NCBI GenBank assembly: GCA_004359425.1
Contig: PTEU01000002.1
Coordinates: forward strand, 1,677,410 to 1,741,409
Direction: 5' to 3'
DNA from: Ideonella sp. MAG2
GTDB lineage: Bacteria; Pseudomonadota; Gammaproteobacteria; Burkholderiales; Burkholderiaceae_C
Length of the DNA: 64,000 nucleotides
Positions 17,038 to 26,427 of this stretch are shown here, piece after piece. Under the pieces are notes generated by a model. It made no database searches, was not told the DNA's origin, and saw nothing but the letters and a program-made list of their open reading frames with translations. Numbering within the stretch: position 1 is the first letter of the stretch; every line of letters starts with the position of its first letter. The position numbers and the translations under genes are program-made.

Positions 17038-18446
17038 CCGACGCATTGCCCGCGCTCCTGCATGAGCTGCGTGAGGCCGTGGGCAGTGCCCATGTACTGA
17101 CGGGGCAGGAGGACTTAAGCGCCTGGGAATGGGACTGGCGCAAGCGCTACCGTGGCCGCGCTTTGGCCGTGGTGCGCCCTGCCACTACCTCCGAAGTGGC
17201 TCAAGTCGTGAGAGCTTGCGTACGCCATGGAACCTCTGTCGTGCCACAAGGGGGCAACACTGGCTTGGTGGGCGGCGGCGTGCCCGATGATTCTGGGCGA
17301 CAGGTGGTGCTGAGCCTCAGTCGACTTCGCGGCATCCGGTCCCTGGATCGGGACAACCTCACCCTGACAGTCGAGGCAGGGGTGGTCCTGGCCCAGGCAC
17401 AGAAGGTGGCTTCCGAGGCTGGCTTGCTCTTTCCGCTCAGTTTGGCCGCTGAGGGCTCGTGCACCATTGGCGGCAATTTAGCCACCAATGCCGGGGGCAC
17501 GCAGGTGCTGCGCTATGGCAACGCCCGAGATCTCTGCCTGGGCTTGGAGGTGGTGACCGCCCAAGGCGAGGTTTGGGATGGTTTGAGCGGCTTGCGCAAA
17601 GACAATACGGGCTATGACCTGCGCGATCTTTTGGTGGGCAGCGAGGGCACCTTGGGGGTGATCACGGCCGCCACCTTGAAGCTCTTCCCGGCCCCACTCG
17701 CCAAGGTCACAGCGATGGCGGCCTGCGACACCATTGAGCAAACCGTTGCCCTGTTGCATCGGGCTCGCCAGGCCTTGGACGCCCAGTTAACCGGCTTTGA
17801 GATCATGGCTCAGGCTGCTCTTCAACTGGTGATGCATCACTTCCCTACCCTGCCTCAAGCCCTGCCGCCTGCCCCGTGGTGCGTGCTGCTGGAGGCCTCA
17901 GGCCCGCAAGGCCCGTGCCGAGAGGCCATGGAGCAGTTGTTGGAAGCAGCGCTGGAGGCCGAGGAGATCAGCAATGCGGCCCTGGCCGACACCTTGGCTC
18001 AAGCCAAGACCATGTGGCATGTGCGAGAGTCCATCCCCTTGGCCCAAAGCCAAGATGGCCTCAACATCAAACATGATGTCTCGCTGGCGGTGTCAGCCAT
18101 ACCGGGCTTTGTGCGTGACATGGGGCAGCGGCTCCAAGCCGCCATTGAAGGCGTGAGGCTCATCACCTTTGGGCACTTGGGCGATGGCAATCTGCACTAC
18201 AACGTCCAAGCGCCGGTGGGCCAGGACGCGGCGGAGTTCTTGGCCCGCTATGAGGCCGAGATCAACACCTGGGTCTATGACGACATCATGGCGCGCGGGG
18301 GGTCATTCTCTGCAGAACATGGCATTGGAGCCTTGAAACGCGTGGAGTTGGCCGAGCGCAAGTCTGGGGTGGCACTGGGCATGATGCGCGCCATCAAGGC
18401 CGCCTTGGACCCGATGGGCATCATGAACCCCGGCAAGATGCTCTGA
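17034..18446 (+). CDS. FAD-binding oxidase of the GlcD/D-lactate dehydrogenase family
   Basis: This 470-residue flavoprotein oxidises a 2-hydroxy acid such as D-lactate, D-2-hydroxyglutarate or glycolate. The FAD_binding_4 domain spans about 40-180 (VPQGGNTGLVGGG, then GNLATNAGG) and the FAD-oxidase_C domain about 215-468. The metal/substrate motif is HLGDGNLHYN and the C-terminal signature is SAEHGIGALKR. The substrate is not resolved. Start overlap with DUF2069 gives a two-gene unit. It ends 7 bp from the convergent DUF1178 gene. Confidence 0.88.
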   Translation: MTDALPALLHELREAVGSAHVLTGQEDLSAWEWDWRKRYRGRALAVVRPATTSEVAQVVRACVRHGTSVVPQGGNTGLVGGGVPDDSGRQVVLSLSRLRGIRSLDRDNLTLTVEAGVVLAQAQKVASEAGLLFPLSLAAEGSCTIGGNLATNAGGTQVLRYGNARDLCLGLEVVTAQGEVWDGLSGLRKDNTGYDLRDLLVGSEGTLGVITAATLKLFPAPLAKVTAMAACDTIEQTVALLHRARQALDAQLTGFEIMAQAALQLVMHHFPTLPQALPPAPWCVLLEASGPQGPCREAMEQLLEAALEAEEISNAALADTLAQAKTMWHVRESIPLAQSQDGLNIKHDVSLAVSAIPGFVRDMGQRLQAAIEGVRLITFGHLGDGNLHYNVQAPVGQDAAEFLARYEAEINTWVYDDIMARGGSFSAEHGIGALKRVELAERKSGVALGMMRAIKAALDPMGIMNPGKML

Positions 18447-18453
18447 GACGCCT

Positions 18454-18921
18454 TCAGTGGGTGGGGCCGACCAAGCCCTTGACAGCGGGTAGGGTGAAGA
18501 CCTCAATGCCTTCGTCCGCCAACTCGGCGCGCTCTTCCGGGCTGGCTTGGCCGCGGATACTGCGCACCTCGGCTTCGCCGTAATGGATGCGCCTAGCCTC
18601 CTCAGGAAAGCGTTGGCCTACGTCCTCGGTCTGGGCTATCACTTCTCGCACCGCTTGGATCAAACCGCCTTGCAGGGCTGCCAATGCCTTGGCCTGTTCA
18701 GGCGTGGGTGCGCTGTCTGCGCTGTGGGCCGCAGGCACGGCGGGTGCTTCTGTGGCCCCTAGATTCAGGCGCGGGGCGCTGGGTAAGCGCCGCACTTGTT
18801 TGTCTTCACAGAGCGGGCAGGTCAGCAAGCCTCGCTCGGTCTGAGACTGATAGTCATCTTCCGATGCAAACCAGCCTTCAAAAGAATGGCCCTGCGCACA
18901 GCAAAGATTGAAGACTTTCAT
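18454..18921 (-). CDS. DUF1178 family protein
   Basis: A 155-residue protein starting MKVFNLCCAQGHSFEGWF with a second cysteine pair in TCPLCEDKQVRRLP. The two pairs form a probable zinc ribbon at residues 7-45. A charged, mostly helical C-terminal part follows and ends EVFTLPAVKGLVGPTH. No biochemical role is known to me. It is the last gene of the run nuoN / DUF2818 / NUDIX / DUF1178, all on the minus strand and closely spaced. Confidence 0.85.
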   Translation of the reverse strand: MKVFNLCCAQGHSFEGWFASEDDYQSQTERGLLTCPLCEDKQVRRLPSAPRLNLGATEAPAVPAAHSADSAPTPEQAKALAALQGGLIQAVREVIAQTEDVGQRFPEEARRIHYGEAEVRSIRGQASPEERAELADEGIEVFTLPAVKGLVGPTH

Positions 18922-18930
18922 GCGCCGACC

Positions 18931-19521
18931 TTAACGCTGCTCGGCCTCAGTCACATCCACCCAAGACAGAGGCCACTGCCCAGACTGGGATTTCTGCAAC
19001 CACATCAGCGCGATCAGGGATTTGGCGTCGGTCAATTCACCACGGGCGGCCGCAGCGTCCAACGCAGCGGGCTCCTGGGCCAAGACTTCGATGAACTCAC
19101 CGTCGTCGAGGTGGCGCTCGCCCAAATACAGCCCTCTGGCGAACCAGATTTCGATGAACTCTGTGGAATAGGCCGCTGTGGGGTGGAGGACACCGGCATA
19201 GGCCCATTGGCGTGCGCGGTAACCGGTTTCTTCGGCCAGCTCTCGCATGGCGCAGTCTCGGTGGTTCTCGCCGGGATCGATCTTGCCAGCAGGGAACTCC
19301 AAAATCACTTGCTGCAAAGGATAGCGGTACTGACGCTCAACAATGACTCGTCCATCATCGAGCAAGGGCACGATGACCACAGCCCCCGGATGAACAACAT
19401 ACTCCCGAGTCGCTTGACCACCATCCGGCAGTGACACGTGATCACGACGGACATCTAAAAAATTGCCCCGCAGCAGTTGCTCTGAACTGAGGCGGGTTTC
19501 GACCAAATGAGCGTCAGACAT
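18931..19521 (-). CDS. NUDIX hydrolase, probable ADP-ribose pyrophosphatase
   Basis: This 196-residue protein has a complete Nudix box at residues 79-101 (GKIDPGENHRDCAMRELAEETGY fits GX5EX7REUXEEXGU). It lies after the FPAG segment typical of ADP-ribose and nucleotide-sugar pyrophosphatases. It probably hydrolyses ADP-ribose to AMP and ribose-5-phosphate; that exact substrate is inferred from family. Its start overlaps the end of DUF2818 by 8 bp, placing it in the transcript downstream of complex I. Confidence 0.88.
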   Translation of the reverse strand: MSDAHLVETRLSSEQLLRGNFLDVRRDHVSLPDGGQATREYVVHPGAVVIVPLLDDGRVIVERQYRYPLQQVILEFPAGKIDPGENHRDCAMRELAEETGYRARQWAYAGVLHPTAAYSTEFIEIWFARGLYLGERHLDDGEFIEVLAQEPAALDAAAARGELTDAKSLIALMWLQKSQSGQWPLSWVDVTEAEQR

Positions 19522-19825
19522 CCGCGCTCGGCTGTTTGCGGAGATAACGCCAGATGAAGCCCGGGAAGGCCAGGGTCACGAACAGGCACACAAAAGCCGC
19601 GTAGAACTCCCAACGCTGAGGCGCTCGCTGGCCCAAGCTGGACTCCATGAGACTGCCCGCCACCAGCGTCAAGCCTCCAAGTATCACCAACTCCAGCAAG
19701 CGCCACGCAAAGGGCTTTGGCGCACGCTTGGGGCCAAGAACCATCAGCCGCTCATTGACAAAGGGCAAGTTGGCGGCCAAGACGGCCAGCACCAAGACCA
19801 CCCAAACCGCTGTGGCAGAGGTCAT
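19514..19825 (-). CDS. DUF2818 membrane protein
   Basis: A 103-residue protein with three predicted membrane helices (about 5-22, 42-60 and 72-92) and the family pattern NLPFVNERLMVLGPKR ... PGFIWRYLRK. DUF2818 is regularly encoded immediately after nuoN in Burkholderiales, here 13 bp downstream, which suggests an accessory role for complex I. No direct function is known. ATG 19825 is chosen because an upstream in-frame start would run into nuoN. Confidence 0.82.
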   Translation of the reverse strand: MTSATAVWVVLVLAVLAANLPFVNERLMVLGPKRAPKPFAWRLLELVILGGLTLVAGSLMESSLGQRAPQRWEFYAAFVCLFVTLAFPGFIWRYLRKQPSADV

Positions 19826-19838
19826 GATCGCAACGCGC

Positions 19839-21338
19839 TCAGCTGGCCAAGGCGGCAACGATGGTCTGGCGGCACAAGGCCATCAAGCCTTCGGGCATCA
19901 AGCCCAAGCCCAGGGCTGCCACGCCGTTGGCCGCGAGCAAGATGCCCACCCCGCCCTGCGCAGGCACGGGTGTCGCATCTTTGGGCTCGTCAAAGTACAT
20001 GACCTTGACCACACGCAGGTAGTAGAAGGCACCGATCAGCGACAGCATCACCGCCGCAATGGCCAAACCAATGTACAGCGCCTCGTTGGTGCTGACCAAG
20101 GCCTGCAAGATGGCGAACTTGGCATAGAAGCCCACCATCGGCGGCACACCTGCCAAGGAGAACATAAAGATGGTCATCACGCCTGCCAGCCAAGGGTTGC
20201 GCTTGGCCAGGCCAGCCAGGTCGGCCACCTCATCGCTCTCAAAGCCTTGGCGCGACATGAACATGATCAGGCCGAAGGTGCCCAAGGTGGTGAGCACATA
20301 GGTGATCACATAGAACATGGCTGAGCTGTAGCCGTTCGCAGCATTCAGCGTGTTGTGCGCCACCACGGTGGGCGTGAAGCCCAGCAGCATGAAGCCCAAC
20401 TGCGCGATGCCCGAATAGGCCAACATCCGCTTGAGATTGGTTTGCGCAATGGCGGCCAGGTTACCAACGACCATGGAGCAGATGGCCAGGAACATGAACA
20501 TTTGCTGCCAGTCGTGCGCGACGCCGCTGAGGCCCTCGACCAAGATGCGAATCGTCACCGCAAAGGCCGCCAGCTTGGGGAAGCCACCAATCATCAAAGT
20601 GATGGCCGTGGGCGCACCTTGGTAGACGTCGGGCACCCACATGTGGAAGGGGACCACGCCCAGCTTGAAAGCCAAGCCGGCCACGATGAACACCACACCA
20701 AAGGTCAGCACGGTGGGGTTGATCTTGCCGGTCTGGATGGCGTTGAAGACTTCAGGCAGGTCCAGTGAGCTCGTAGCGCCGTACATCATGGACATGCCAT
20801 AGAGCAAAAAGCCGCTGGCCAAAGCACCCAGCACAAAGTACTTCATGGCCGCTTCAGTTGCCACCGCATGGTCGCGGCGCAAAGCGACAAGTGCGTAGAG
20901 CGACAAGCTCATCAACTCCAGGCCCACATAGATGACCAAGAAATTGTTGGCGGAGATCATCACCGACACCCCCAGCAAAGCCAGGAGGGTCAAGACATAC
21001 AGCTCGCCCTTGGACAGCTCGCGGCTGCCGATATAGGGCTGCGCATAGGCCAAGGTGATCATCACGGCCACGCCGGCGGCGACGGCCAGCAAATGCCCCA
21101 TGGGGTCAGAGACCATCAGACCCTGCAGGGCGTTGACCGAGGCTGCAGCGCCTGTGGCCAAGCCGTTGCTGAGGATGTTGGCATGCATCAGCGTGAAGAC
21201 AGCGACCGCGGCTTGAGACAGCCAGAAGGTCACGCGCCGACGCTCGTCCATCACCCACAGGTCTGCCAGCGCAATCACGCAGGCCGCCACGAGCAAAAAG
21301 ATTTCAGGTGCGGCGACCAGCCAGTTCAGTTCGTTCAT
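19839..21338 (-). CDS. nuoN: NADH-quinone oxidoreductase subunit N
   Basis: An antiporter-like membrane subunit of respiratory complex I (499 residues, about 14 helices). It carries the Proton_antipo_M core with VGLELMSLSLYALVAL and the Lys/Glu-containing helices TNLKRMLAYSGIAQLGFM and LAGVPPMVGFYAKF. It takes part in proton translocation. It is the last nuo gene, 18 bp after nuoM. Confidence 0.97.
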   Translation of the reverse strand: MNELNWLVAAPEIFLLVAACVIALADLWVMDERRRVTFWLSQAAVAVFTLMHANILSNGLATGAAASVNALQGLMVSDPMGHLLAVAAGVAVMITLAYAQPYIGSRELSKGELYVLTLLALLGVSVMISANNFLVIYVGLELMSLSLYALVALRRDHAVATEAAMKYFVLGALASGFLLYGMSMMYGATSSLDLPEVFNAIQTGKINPTVLTFGVVFIVAGLAFKLGVVPFHMWVPDVYQGAPTAITLMIGGFPKLAAFAVTIRILVEGLSGVAHDWQQMFMFLAICSMVVGNLAAIAQTNLKRMLAYSGIAQLGFMLLGFTPTVVAHNTLNAANGYSSAMFYVITYVLTTLGTFGLIMFMSRQGFESDEVADLAGLAKRNPWLAGVMTIFMFSLAGVPPMVGFYAKFAILQALVSTNEALYIGLAIAAVMLSLIGAFYYLRVVKVMYFDEPKDATPVPAQGGVGILLAANGVAALGLGLMPEGLMALCRQTIVAALAS

Positions 21339-21356
21339 AGTGCTTTCCCGGCCGCG

Positions 21357-22832
21357 TCAGTTGATCTTGGACGCTGCCACGTGCTTGAGCAGCTCGGTGA
21401 CGGACACATGCATCACGTCGGTGAAGGGCTTGGGATACAGACCCATGGCCAACACGGCCACGGCCAAAATGCCCAGCATCACGAACTCACGCGAGTTCAG
21501 ATCGGTCAGCTCGCGGACGTTGTCGTTCGCCACGTCGCCGAAGTAGACCCGCTTGACCATCCACAGGGTGTAAGCCGCCCCGAAGATCAGGGCTGTGGCT
21601 GCCAAAGCGCCGATCCAGAAGTTGTACTGCACAGCGCCCAGGATCACCATCCACTCACCGATGAAGCCCGCGGTGCCCGGCAAACCAGCGTTGGCCATGG
21701 AGAACAAGACGGCGAAGCCGACGAACTTGGGCATGGTGTTGACAACGCCACCATAGGCCGCGATCTCGCGGGAGTGAACGCGGTCATACAGCACGCCAAT
21801 GCACAAGAACATGGCGCCGGAGACGAAACCGTGAGAGATCATCTGCACGATGCCGCCCGCCATGCCCAACTCATTGAAGAGGAAGAAGCCCAGCGTCACA
21901 AAGCCCATGTGCGCAATCGATGAATAGGCCACCAGCTTCTTCATGTCCTGCTGAACCATGGCCACCAAGCCGATGTAGATCACAGCGATGAGTGAGAGCG
22001 CAATGATGAACCAGGCGTAGGCATGAGCGGCATCTGGCGCAATCGGCATGGAGAAGCGCAAGAAACCATAAGCCCCCAACTTCAACATGATGGCCGCCAG
22101 TACCACGGAGCCACCCGTAGGCGCTTCAACGTGGGCATCAGGCAACCATGTGTGCACAGGCCACATCGGTACCTTCACGGAGAAGGCCGCGAAGAACGCA
22201 AAGAACAACAAGGTCTGCGCCGACATCGGCAGCGGCATCTTGTGCCAGGTCTGGATGTCAAAGCTACCGCCCGCCTTGAAGTAAAGGTAGGTCAGCGCGA
22301 TGAGCATCAAGAGTGAGCCCAAGAGCGTGTAGAGGAAGAACTTGAAGGCGGCGTAAACCCGACGCGGGCCACCCCAGATGCCGATGATGATGTACATCGG
22401 GATCAGGGTCGCTTCGAAGAAGACATAGAACAGCAGGCCGTCAGCGGCTGCGAACACGCCAATCATCAGGCCCGACAGGATCAGGAAGGCGCCCAAGTAC
22501 TGATGGGCGCGGTCAGTGATGACCTCCCAAGCCGCGATCACCACGATGATGGTGATGAAGGCCGTCAGCAGCACAAACCACACCGAGATGCCGTCAACAC
22601 CCAGGTGATAGTAGACCTTGAAGGACTCGATCCAAGACAGCTTCTCCACGAACTGCAAGCTTGCGGATGCGTTGTCAAAGCCTGTGATCAAGGGCAAGGT
22701 GACCAAAAAGGACACCACCGCGCCGACCAAGGCCATCCAACGCGCAGCATCGGCCCGCTCCTCACGGCCAAAGGCTAGCAAGACGGTGCCGAACGCGATC
22801 GGCAACCAAATGGCAACACTTAAATAACCCAT
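21357..22832 (-). CDS. nuoM: NADH-quinone oxidoreductase subunit M
   Basis: An antiporter-like proton-pumping subunit of complex I (491 residues, about 14 helices). Signatures are FFEATLIPMYIIIGIWGG, VPMWPVHTWLPDAHVEAPT with its conserved His and Asp residues, and MKKLVAYSSIAHMGFVTLG. The length matches the family. Spacing to nuoL is 21 bp. Confidence 0.97.
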   Translation of the reverse strand: MGYLSVAIWLPIAFGTVLLAFGREERADAARWMALVGAVVSFLVTLPLITGFDNASASLQFVEKLSWIESFKVYYHLGVDGISVWFVLLTAFITIIVVIAAWEVITDRAHQYLGAFLILSGLMIGVFAAADGLLFYVFFEATLIPMYIIIGIWGGPRRVYAAFKFFLYTLLGSLLMLIALTYLYFKAGGSFDIQTWHKMPLPMSAQTLLFFAFFAAFSVKVPMWPVHTWLPDAHVEAPTGGSVVLAAIMLKLGAYGFLRFSMPIAPDAAHAYAWFIIALSLIAVIYIGLVAMVQQDMKKLVAYSSIAHMGFVTLGFFLFNELGMAGGIVQMISHGFVSGAMFLCIGVLYDRVHSREIAAYGGVVNTMPKFVGFAVLFSMANAGLPGTAGFIGEWMVILGAVQYNFWIGALAATALIFGAAYTLWMVKRVYFGDVANDNVRELTDLNSREFVMLGILAVAVLAMGLYPKPFTDVMHVSVTELLKHVAASKIN

Positions 22833-22853
22833 TCTTTTTCTCCGCCTGTCCGA

Positions 22854-24875
22854 TCAATGGCCCATCAGGCTCGAAAGAAATGGCCACAACTGCCAGGTCA
22901 TCAAACCGAAGATACCCAGCACCATCACGAGCGCATACAGCGACAAATAACCCGTTTGGAAGGTTCTGACCACGCCCGCCAAGGCACCGACGCCTCGTGC
23001 CGAGCCATTGACCACGGCACCATCGATCAGGGCCATGTCGCCGCCCTTCCAGAGGCCAACACCCAGCTTGCGGGCGCCTGCAGCCAAGACGTTCTCATTG
23101 AACCAGTCCAAGTAGTACTTGTTTTCCAAGATGCGCACCACGGGGCTCAAGGCCCGGCCGATGGCGGCAGGAATGGCGGGGTTCACCAGGTAGAAGTAGT
23201 AGGACACCGCCACACCGGCGACGGCCAACCAAAACGGCAGCGTGGACAGTGCGTGCAAGGCCATGGCTGTTGCACCGTGGAAGTGATGCTCGATGGTGCT
23301 CATGGCGGGGTGCAGGGTGCCGTTGACCACGATGGCGTCCTTGAGGAAGTCACCGTAGAGCATCGGCTGGATCGTGAGATAGCCGATCAGCACCGAGGGG
23401 ATGGCCAACAACACCAGCGGCGCGGTCACCACCCACGGCGACTCGTGCGGCTCATGGTGCTCGCCATGATCATCATGGTGATCGTGCTCGCCCGGGAAGG
23501 GCTTGTGGTGGAAGTGCTCCTTGCCATGGAAGACCAAGAAGTACATGCGGAAGGTGTAGAAGGCCGTCACAAAGACGCCTGCCACCACTGCGAAGTAGGC
23601 GAACCCAGCGGCTGGCAAGGTGCTGGCATGCACCGCTTCAATGATCGAGTCCTTGGAGTAGAAGCCGGCGAAGAACGGTGTGCCGATCAAGGCGAGTGAC
23701 CCCAGCAAGGAAGTGATCCATGTGATGGGCATGTACTTGCGCAGACCACCCATGTTTCGGATGTCCTGATCATGGTGCATGCCAATGATGACCGAACCGG
23801 CCGCCAAGAACAGCAAGGCCTTGAAGAACGCGTGCGTCATCAGGTGGAACACCGCCACGTTGTAGGCAGAGACGCCCAGTGCCACGGTCATATAGCCCAA
23901 CTGCGACAGGGTGGAATAGGCCACCACGCGCTTGATGTCGTTCTGGATGATGCCCAAGAAGCCCATGAACAGGGCGGTGATGGAACCAATTACCAACACG
24001 AAGTTCAGCGCGGTATCGCTCAACTCAAAGAGCGGCGACATGCGCGTCACCATGAAGATGCCTGCCGTGACCATGGTCGCAGCGTGGATCAAAGCCGAGA
24101 TAGGGGTCGGGCCTTCCATGGAGTCAGGCAGCCACACATGCAGCGGGAACTGGGCCGACTTGCCCATCGCGCCGATGAACAAGCAGATGCAGGTCACGCT
24201 CAACAGGGCCCAATCCGTGCCGGGGAAGCCCAGCTTGGCCAGGTCACCTGCTTTGGCAAACACCTCGGTGTAGTTCAGCGAGCCGGTGTAGGCCAAGATC
24301 AGGCCAATGCCCAAGATGAAACCGAAGTCACCCACGCGGTTGACCAAGAAGGCCTTCATATTGGCGAAGATGGCGGTGGGCTTCTTGAACCAGAAACCAA
24401 TCAGCAAGTAGGACACCAAACCCACAGCCTCCCAGCCGAAGAAGAGCTGGAGGAAGTTGTTGCTCATCACGAGCATCAACATCGAGAAGGTGAACAGCGA
24501 GATGTAGCTGAAGAAGCGGTGATAGCCCGGATCTTCTTCCATGTAGCCGATGGTGTAGATGTGCACCATCAGCGACACGAAGGTCACGACACACATCATC
24601 ATGGCCGTCAGGCCGTCGACCATGAAGCCGACTTCCATCTTCAGGGGGCCGAGCTTCATCCACTCATAGATGGTCTCGTTGAACCGAGCACCGTCAACGG
24701 CCACAGCCTTCAGCACCATGGCCGAGATGATGAAAGCGATGAGCACGCCCAAGATGGTCACCACGTGGGAGGCGCGTCGACCAATGGTTTTGCCAAAGAG
24801 ACCCGCCACGATAGAGCCCGCAAGGGGCGCCAAAGGCACGGTCAGCAGCAGAGACGAGGAGAGTGTCGTAGACAT
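22854..24875 (-). CDS. nuoL: NADH-quinone oxidoreductase subunit L
   Basis: The largest antiporter-like subunit (673 residues) carries the lateral helix of the membrane arm. Signatures are LFFGWEAVGLVSYLLIGFW, QFPLHVWLPDSMEGPTPISA and IKRVVAYSTLSQLGYM. A loop near residues 455-482 is unusually rich in His, Asp and Glu (GEHDHHDDHGEHHEPHES) and could bind metal or simply be a flexible cytoplasmic or periplasmic loop. Complete, 22 bp after nuoK. Confidence 0.97.
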   Translation of the reverse strand: MSTTLSSSLLLTVPLAPLAGSIVAGLFGKTIGRRASHVVTILGVLIAFIISAMVLKAVAVDGARFNETIYEWMKLGPLKMEVGFMVDGLTAMMMCVVTFVSLMVHIYTIGYMEEDPGYHRFFSYISLFTFSMLMLVMSNNFLQLFFGWEAVGLVSYLLIGFWFKKPTAIFANMKAFLVNRVGDFGFILGIGLILAYTGSLNYTEVFAKAGDLAKLGFPGTDWALLSVTCICLFIGAMGKSAQFPLHVWLPDSMEGPTPISALIHAATMVTAGIFMVTRMSPLFELSDTALNFVLVIGSITALFMGFLGIIQNDIKRVVAYSTLSQLGYMTVALGVSAYNVAVFHLMTHAFFKALLFLAAGSVIIGMHHDQDIRNMGGLRKYMPITWITSLLGSLALIGTPFFAGFYSKDSIIEAVHASTLPAAGFAYFAVVAGVFVTAFYTFRMYFLVFHGKEHFHHKPFPGEHDHHDDHGEHHEPHESPWVVTAPLVLLAIPSVLIGYLTIQPMLYGDFLKDAIVVNGTLHPAMSTIEHHFHGATAMALHALSTLPFWLAVAGVAVSYYFYLVNPAIPAAIGRALSPVVRILENKYYLDWFNENVLAAGARKLGVGLWKGGDMALIDGAVVNGSARGVGALAGVVRTFQTGYLSLYALVMVLGIFGLMTWQLWPFLSSLMGH

Positions 24876-24897
24876 TTTTCTGGGGCTCCGAGCGGGG

Positions 24898-25212
24898 TTA
24901 CCCCTTTAACGTGTCGAGCTCGTCCACCGCGATGGTGGAACGATTGCGGAACAGCACGACCAAAATGGCCAGGCCGATGGCCGACTCGGCGGCCGCCACG
25001 GTCAGGATGAAGAAGACGAAAACTTGTCCGGCCATGTCACCCAGGTAGTGGGAGAAGGCCACGAAGTTCATATTCACCGCCAGCAGCATCAGCTCAATGG
25101 CCATGAGCAAGACGATGAGGTTGCGGCGGTTCATGAAAATGCCCACCACGGACAAGGCGAACAAGAATCCGCCCAAGGTCAGGAAGTGGTAGAGCGAGAT
25201 GCCGGTGCTCAT
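24898..25212 (-). CDS. nuoK: NADH-quinone oxidoreductase subunit K
   Basis: A three-helix membrane subunit (104 residues), [20 protein letters not shown] onward. The functionally important membrane glutamates are kept: Glu in [14 protein letters not shown], and [11 protein letters not shown] in helix 3. Its start overlaps the nuoJ stop by 4 bp, typical of coupled nuoJ-nuoK translation. Confidence 0.97.
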   Translation of the reverse strand: MSTGISLYHFLTLGGFLFALSVVGIFMNRRNLIVLLMAIELMLLAVNMNFVAFSHYLGDMAGQVFVFFILTVAAAESAIGLAILVVLFRNRSTIAVDELDTLKG

Positions 25213-25847
25213 GCCTGGCCTCCTTCTTGTTTCTGCGCATCGGAAGGCTGGTCCACCACGGCCTCCATCTTGACAATGCGCATGCGGTCTGCGGCCTTGA
25301 CGCGAACCTGTTCAGACGGGTTTTGGTAACGGCTGTCTTTACGCTTGCGCAGCGTCAGGGCGATCGCGGCCACCATGGCCACCAGCAAGAGCACAGCAGC
25401 CACTTGCAGCGGGTAGAGGTACTGCGTGTAGATTTCCACACCGAGCGCGCGCGTGTTGCCCAGTTTCAGAACAGCCGGATCCATCGCATCGGCCACCGGC
25501 AGGTTGAAGCCCTGCTTCATGACCAAGGCCATTTCCAGAGCGATCAGCACGCCAATGAAGGCAGCCAGCGGGAAGTGAGTCCAAAAACCCTCTCGCATGC
25601 TGTCGGTGTTGATGTCGAGCATCATCACCACAAACAAGAAGAGCACCATTACGGCGCCCACATACACGAGCACCAGGGTGATGGCCAGGAACTCAGCCTT
25701 CAGCAGCATCCACACACACGATGCATTGAAGAAGGCAAGCACCAGGTACAGCGCAGCGTGAACGGTGCTGCGAGCGGTGATGACCTTGAAGGCTGCAAAC
25801 AGCAGCACGCCAGAAAAGATATAAAACAGAGCGGAGATGGTCGTCAT
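25209..25847 (-). CDS. nuoJ: NADH-quinone oxidoreductase subunit J
   Basis: A five-helix membrane subunit (212 residues) with the conserved [18 protein letters not shown] helix, which is part of the proton-transfer axis. The C-terminal ~35 residues are hydrophilic. There are 66 bp between it and nuoI. It overlaps nuoK by 4 bp. Confidence 0.96.
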   Translation of the reverse strand: MTTISALFYIFSGVLLFAAFKVITARSTVHAALYLVLAFFNASCVWMLLKAEFLAITLVLVYVGAVMVLFLFVVMMLDINTDSMREGFWTHFPLAAFIGVLIALEMALVMKQGFNLPVADAMDPAVLKLGNTRALGVEIYTQYLYPLQVAAVLLLVAMVAAIALTLRKRKDSRYQNPSEQVRVKAADRMRIVKMEAVVDQPSDAQKQEGGQA

Positions 25848-25913
25848 AGATGTAACGCGCCGAAAAGCTGCCGTGTCTTCATTTGCTGAGGTTCAAGCCC
25901 CTGCAAATTGAAC

Positions 25914-26411
25914 TCAGCGGTACTTGGCGTCAGCCTCCTTGTTGGCTGCGATGTCCTTCTCGTAGCGGTCACCCACTGCGAGCAGCATCTCCTTGGTGAA
26001 GTAGAGGTCGCCACGCTTTTCGCCGTGGTACTCGAAGATGTGCGTCTCGACGATCGAGTCCACCGGGCAGCTTTCTTCGCAGAAGCCGCAGAAGATGCAC
26101 TTGGTGAGGTCGATGTCGTAACGGGTGGTTCGGCGTGAGCCGTCATCCCGCTGGCCAGCCTCGATGGTGATGGCCATGGCTGGGCAAACGGCTTCGCACA
26201 GCTTGCAGGCGATGCAGCGCTCTTCACCGTTTTCATAACGCCGCAGTGCGTGTAAGCCCCGGAAACGCGGCGACAGCGGCGTCTTTTCTTCGGGGAACTG
26301 CACCGTGATGTTGCGGGACAGGAAGTGTCGTCCTGTGAGGGCCAGGCCTTTCCAAAGCTCTAAGAGCAGAAAGCTGGAGAACAGGTCTTTGAGAGGAGTA
26401 GCAGCAGACAT
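25914..26411 (-). CDS. nuoI: NADH-quinone oxidoreductase subunit I (two 4Fe-4S)
   Basis: A 165-residue ferredoxin-like subunit that carries clusters N6a and N6b between NuoG and NuoB. Two full 8Fe-type motifs are visible, [16 protein letters not shown] and [17 protein letters not shown] start at [11 protein letters not shown] (26411); the longer frame reads back into nuoH. It is followed by nuoJ. Confidence 0.97.
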   Translation of the reverse strand: MSAATPLKDLFSSFLLLELWKGLALTGRHFLSRNITVQFPEEKTPLSPRFRGLHALRRYENGEERCIACKLCEAVCPAMAITIEAGQRDDGSRRTTRYDIDLTKCIFCGFCEESCPVDSIVETHIFEYHGEKRGDLYFTKEMLLAVGDRYEKDIAANKEADAKYR

Positions 26412-26427
26412 GGATGGGCGCCTTGCC

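Noticed and set aside
20868-25010. Long plus-strand frames with many His and Gln opposite nuoL, nuoM and nuoN
   Set aside because: These are shadows of membrane-protein codons read backwards. No start signals or domains.
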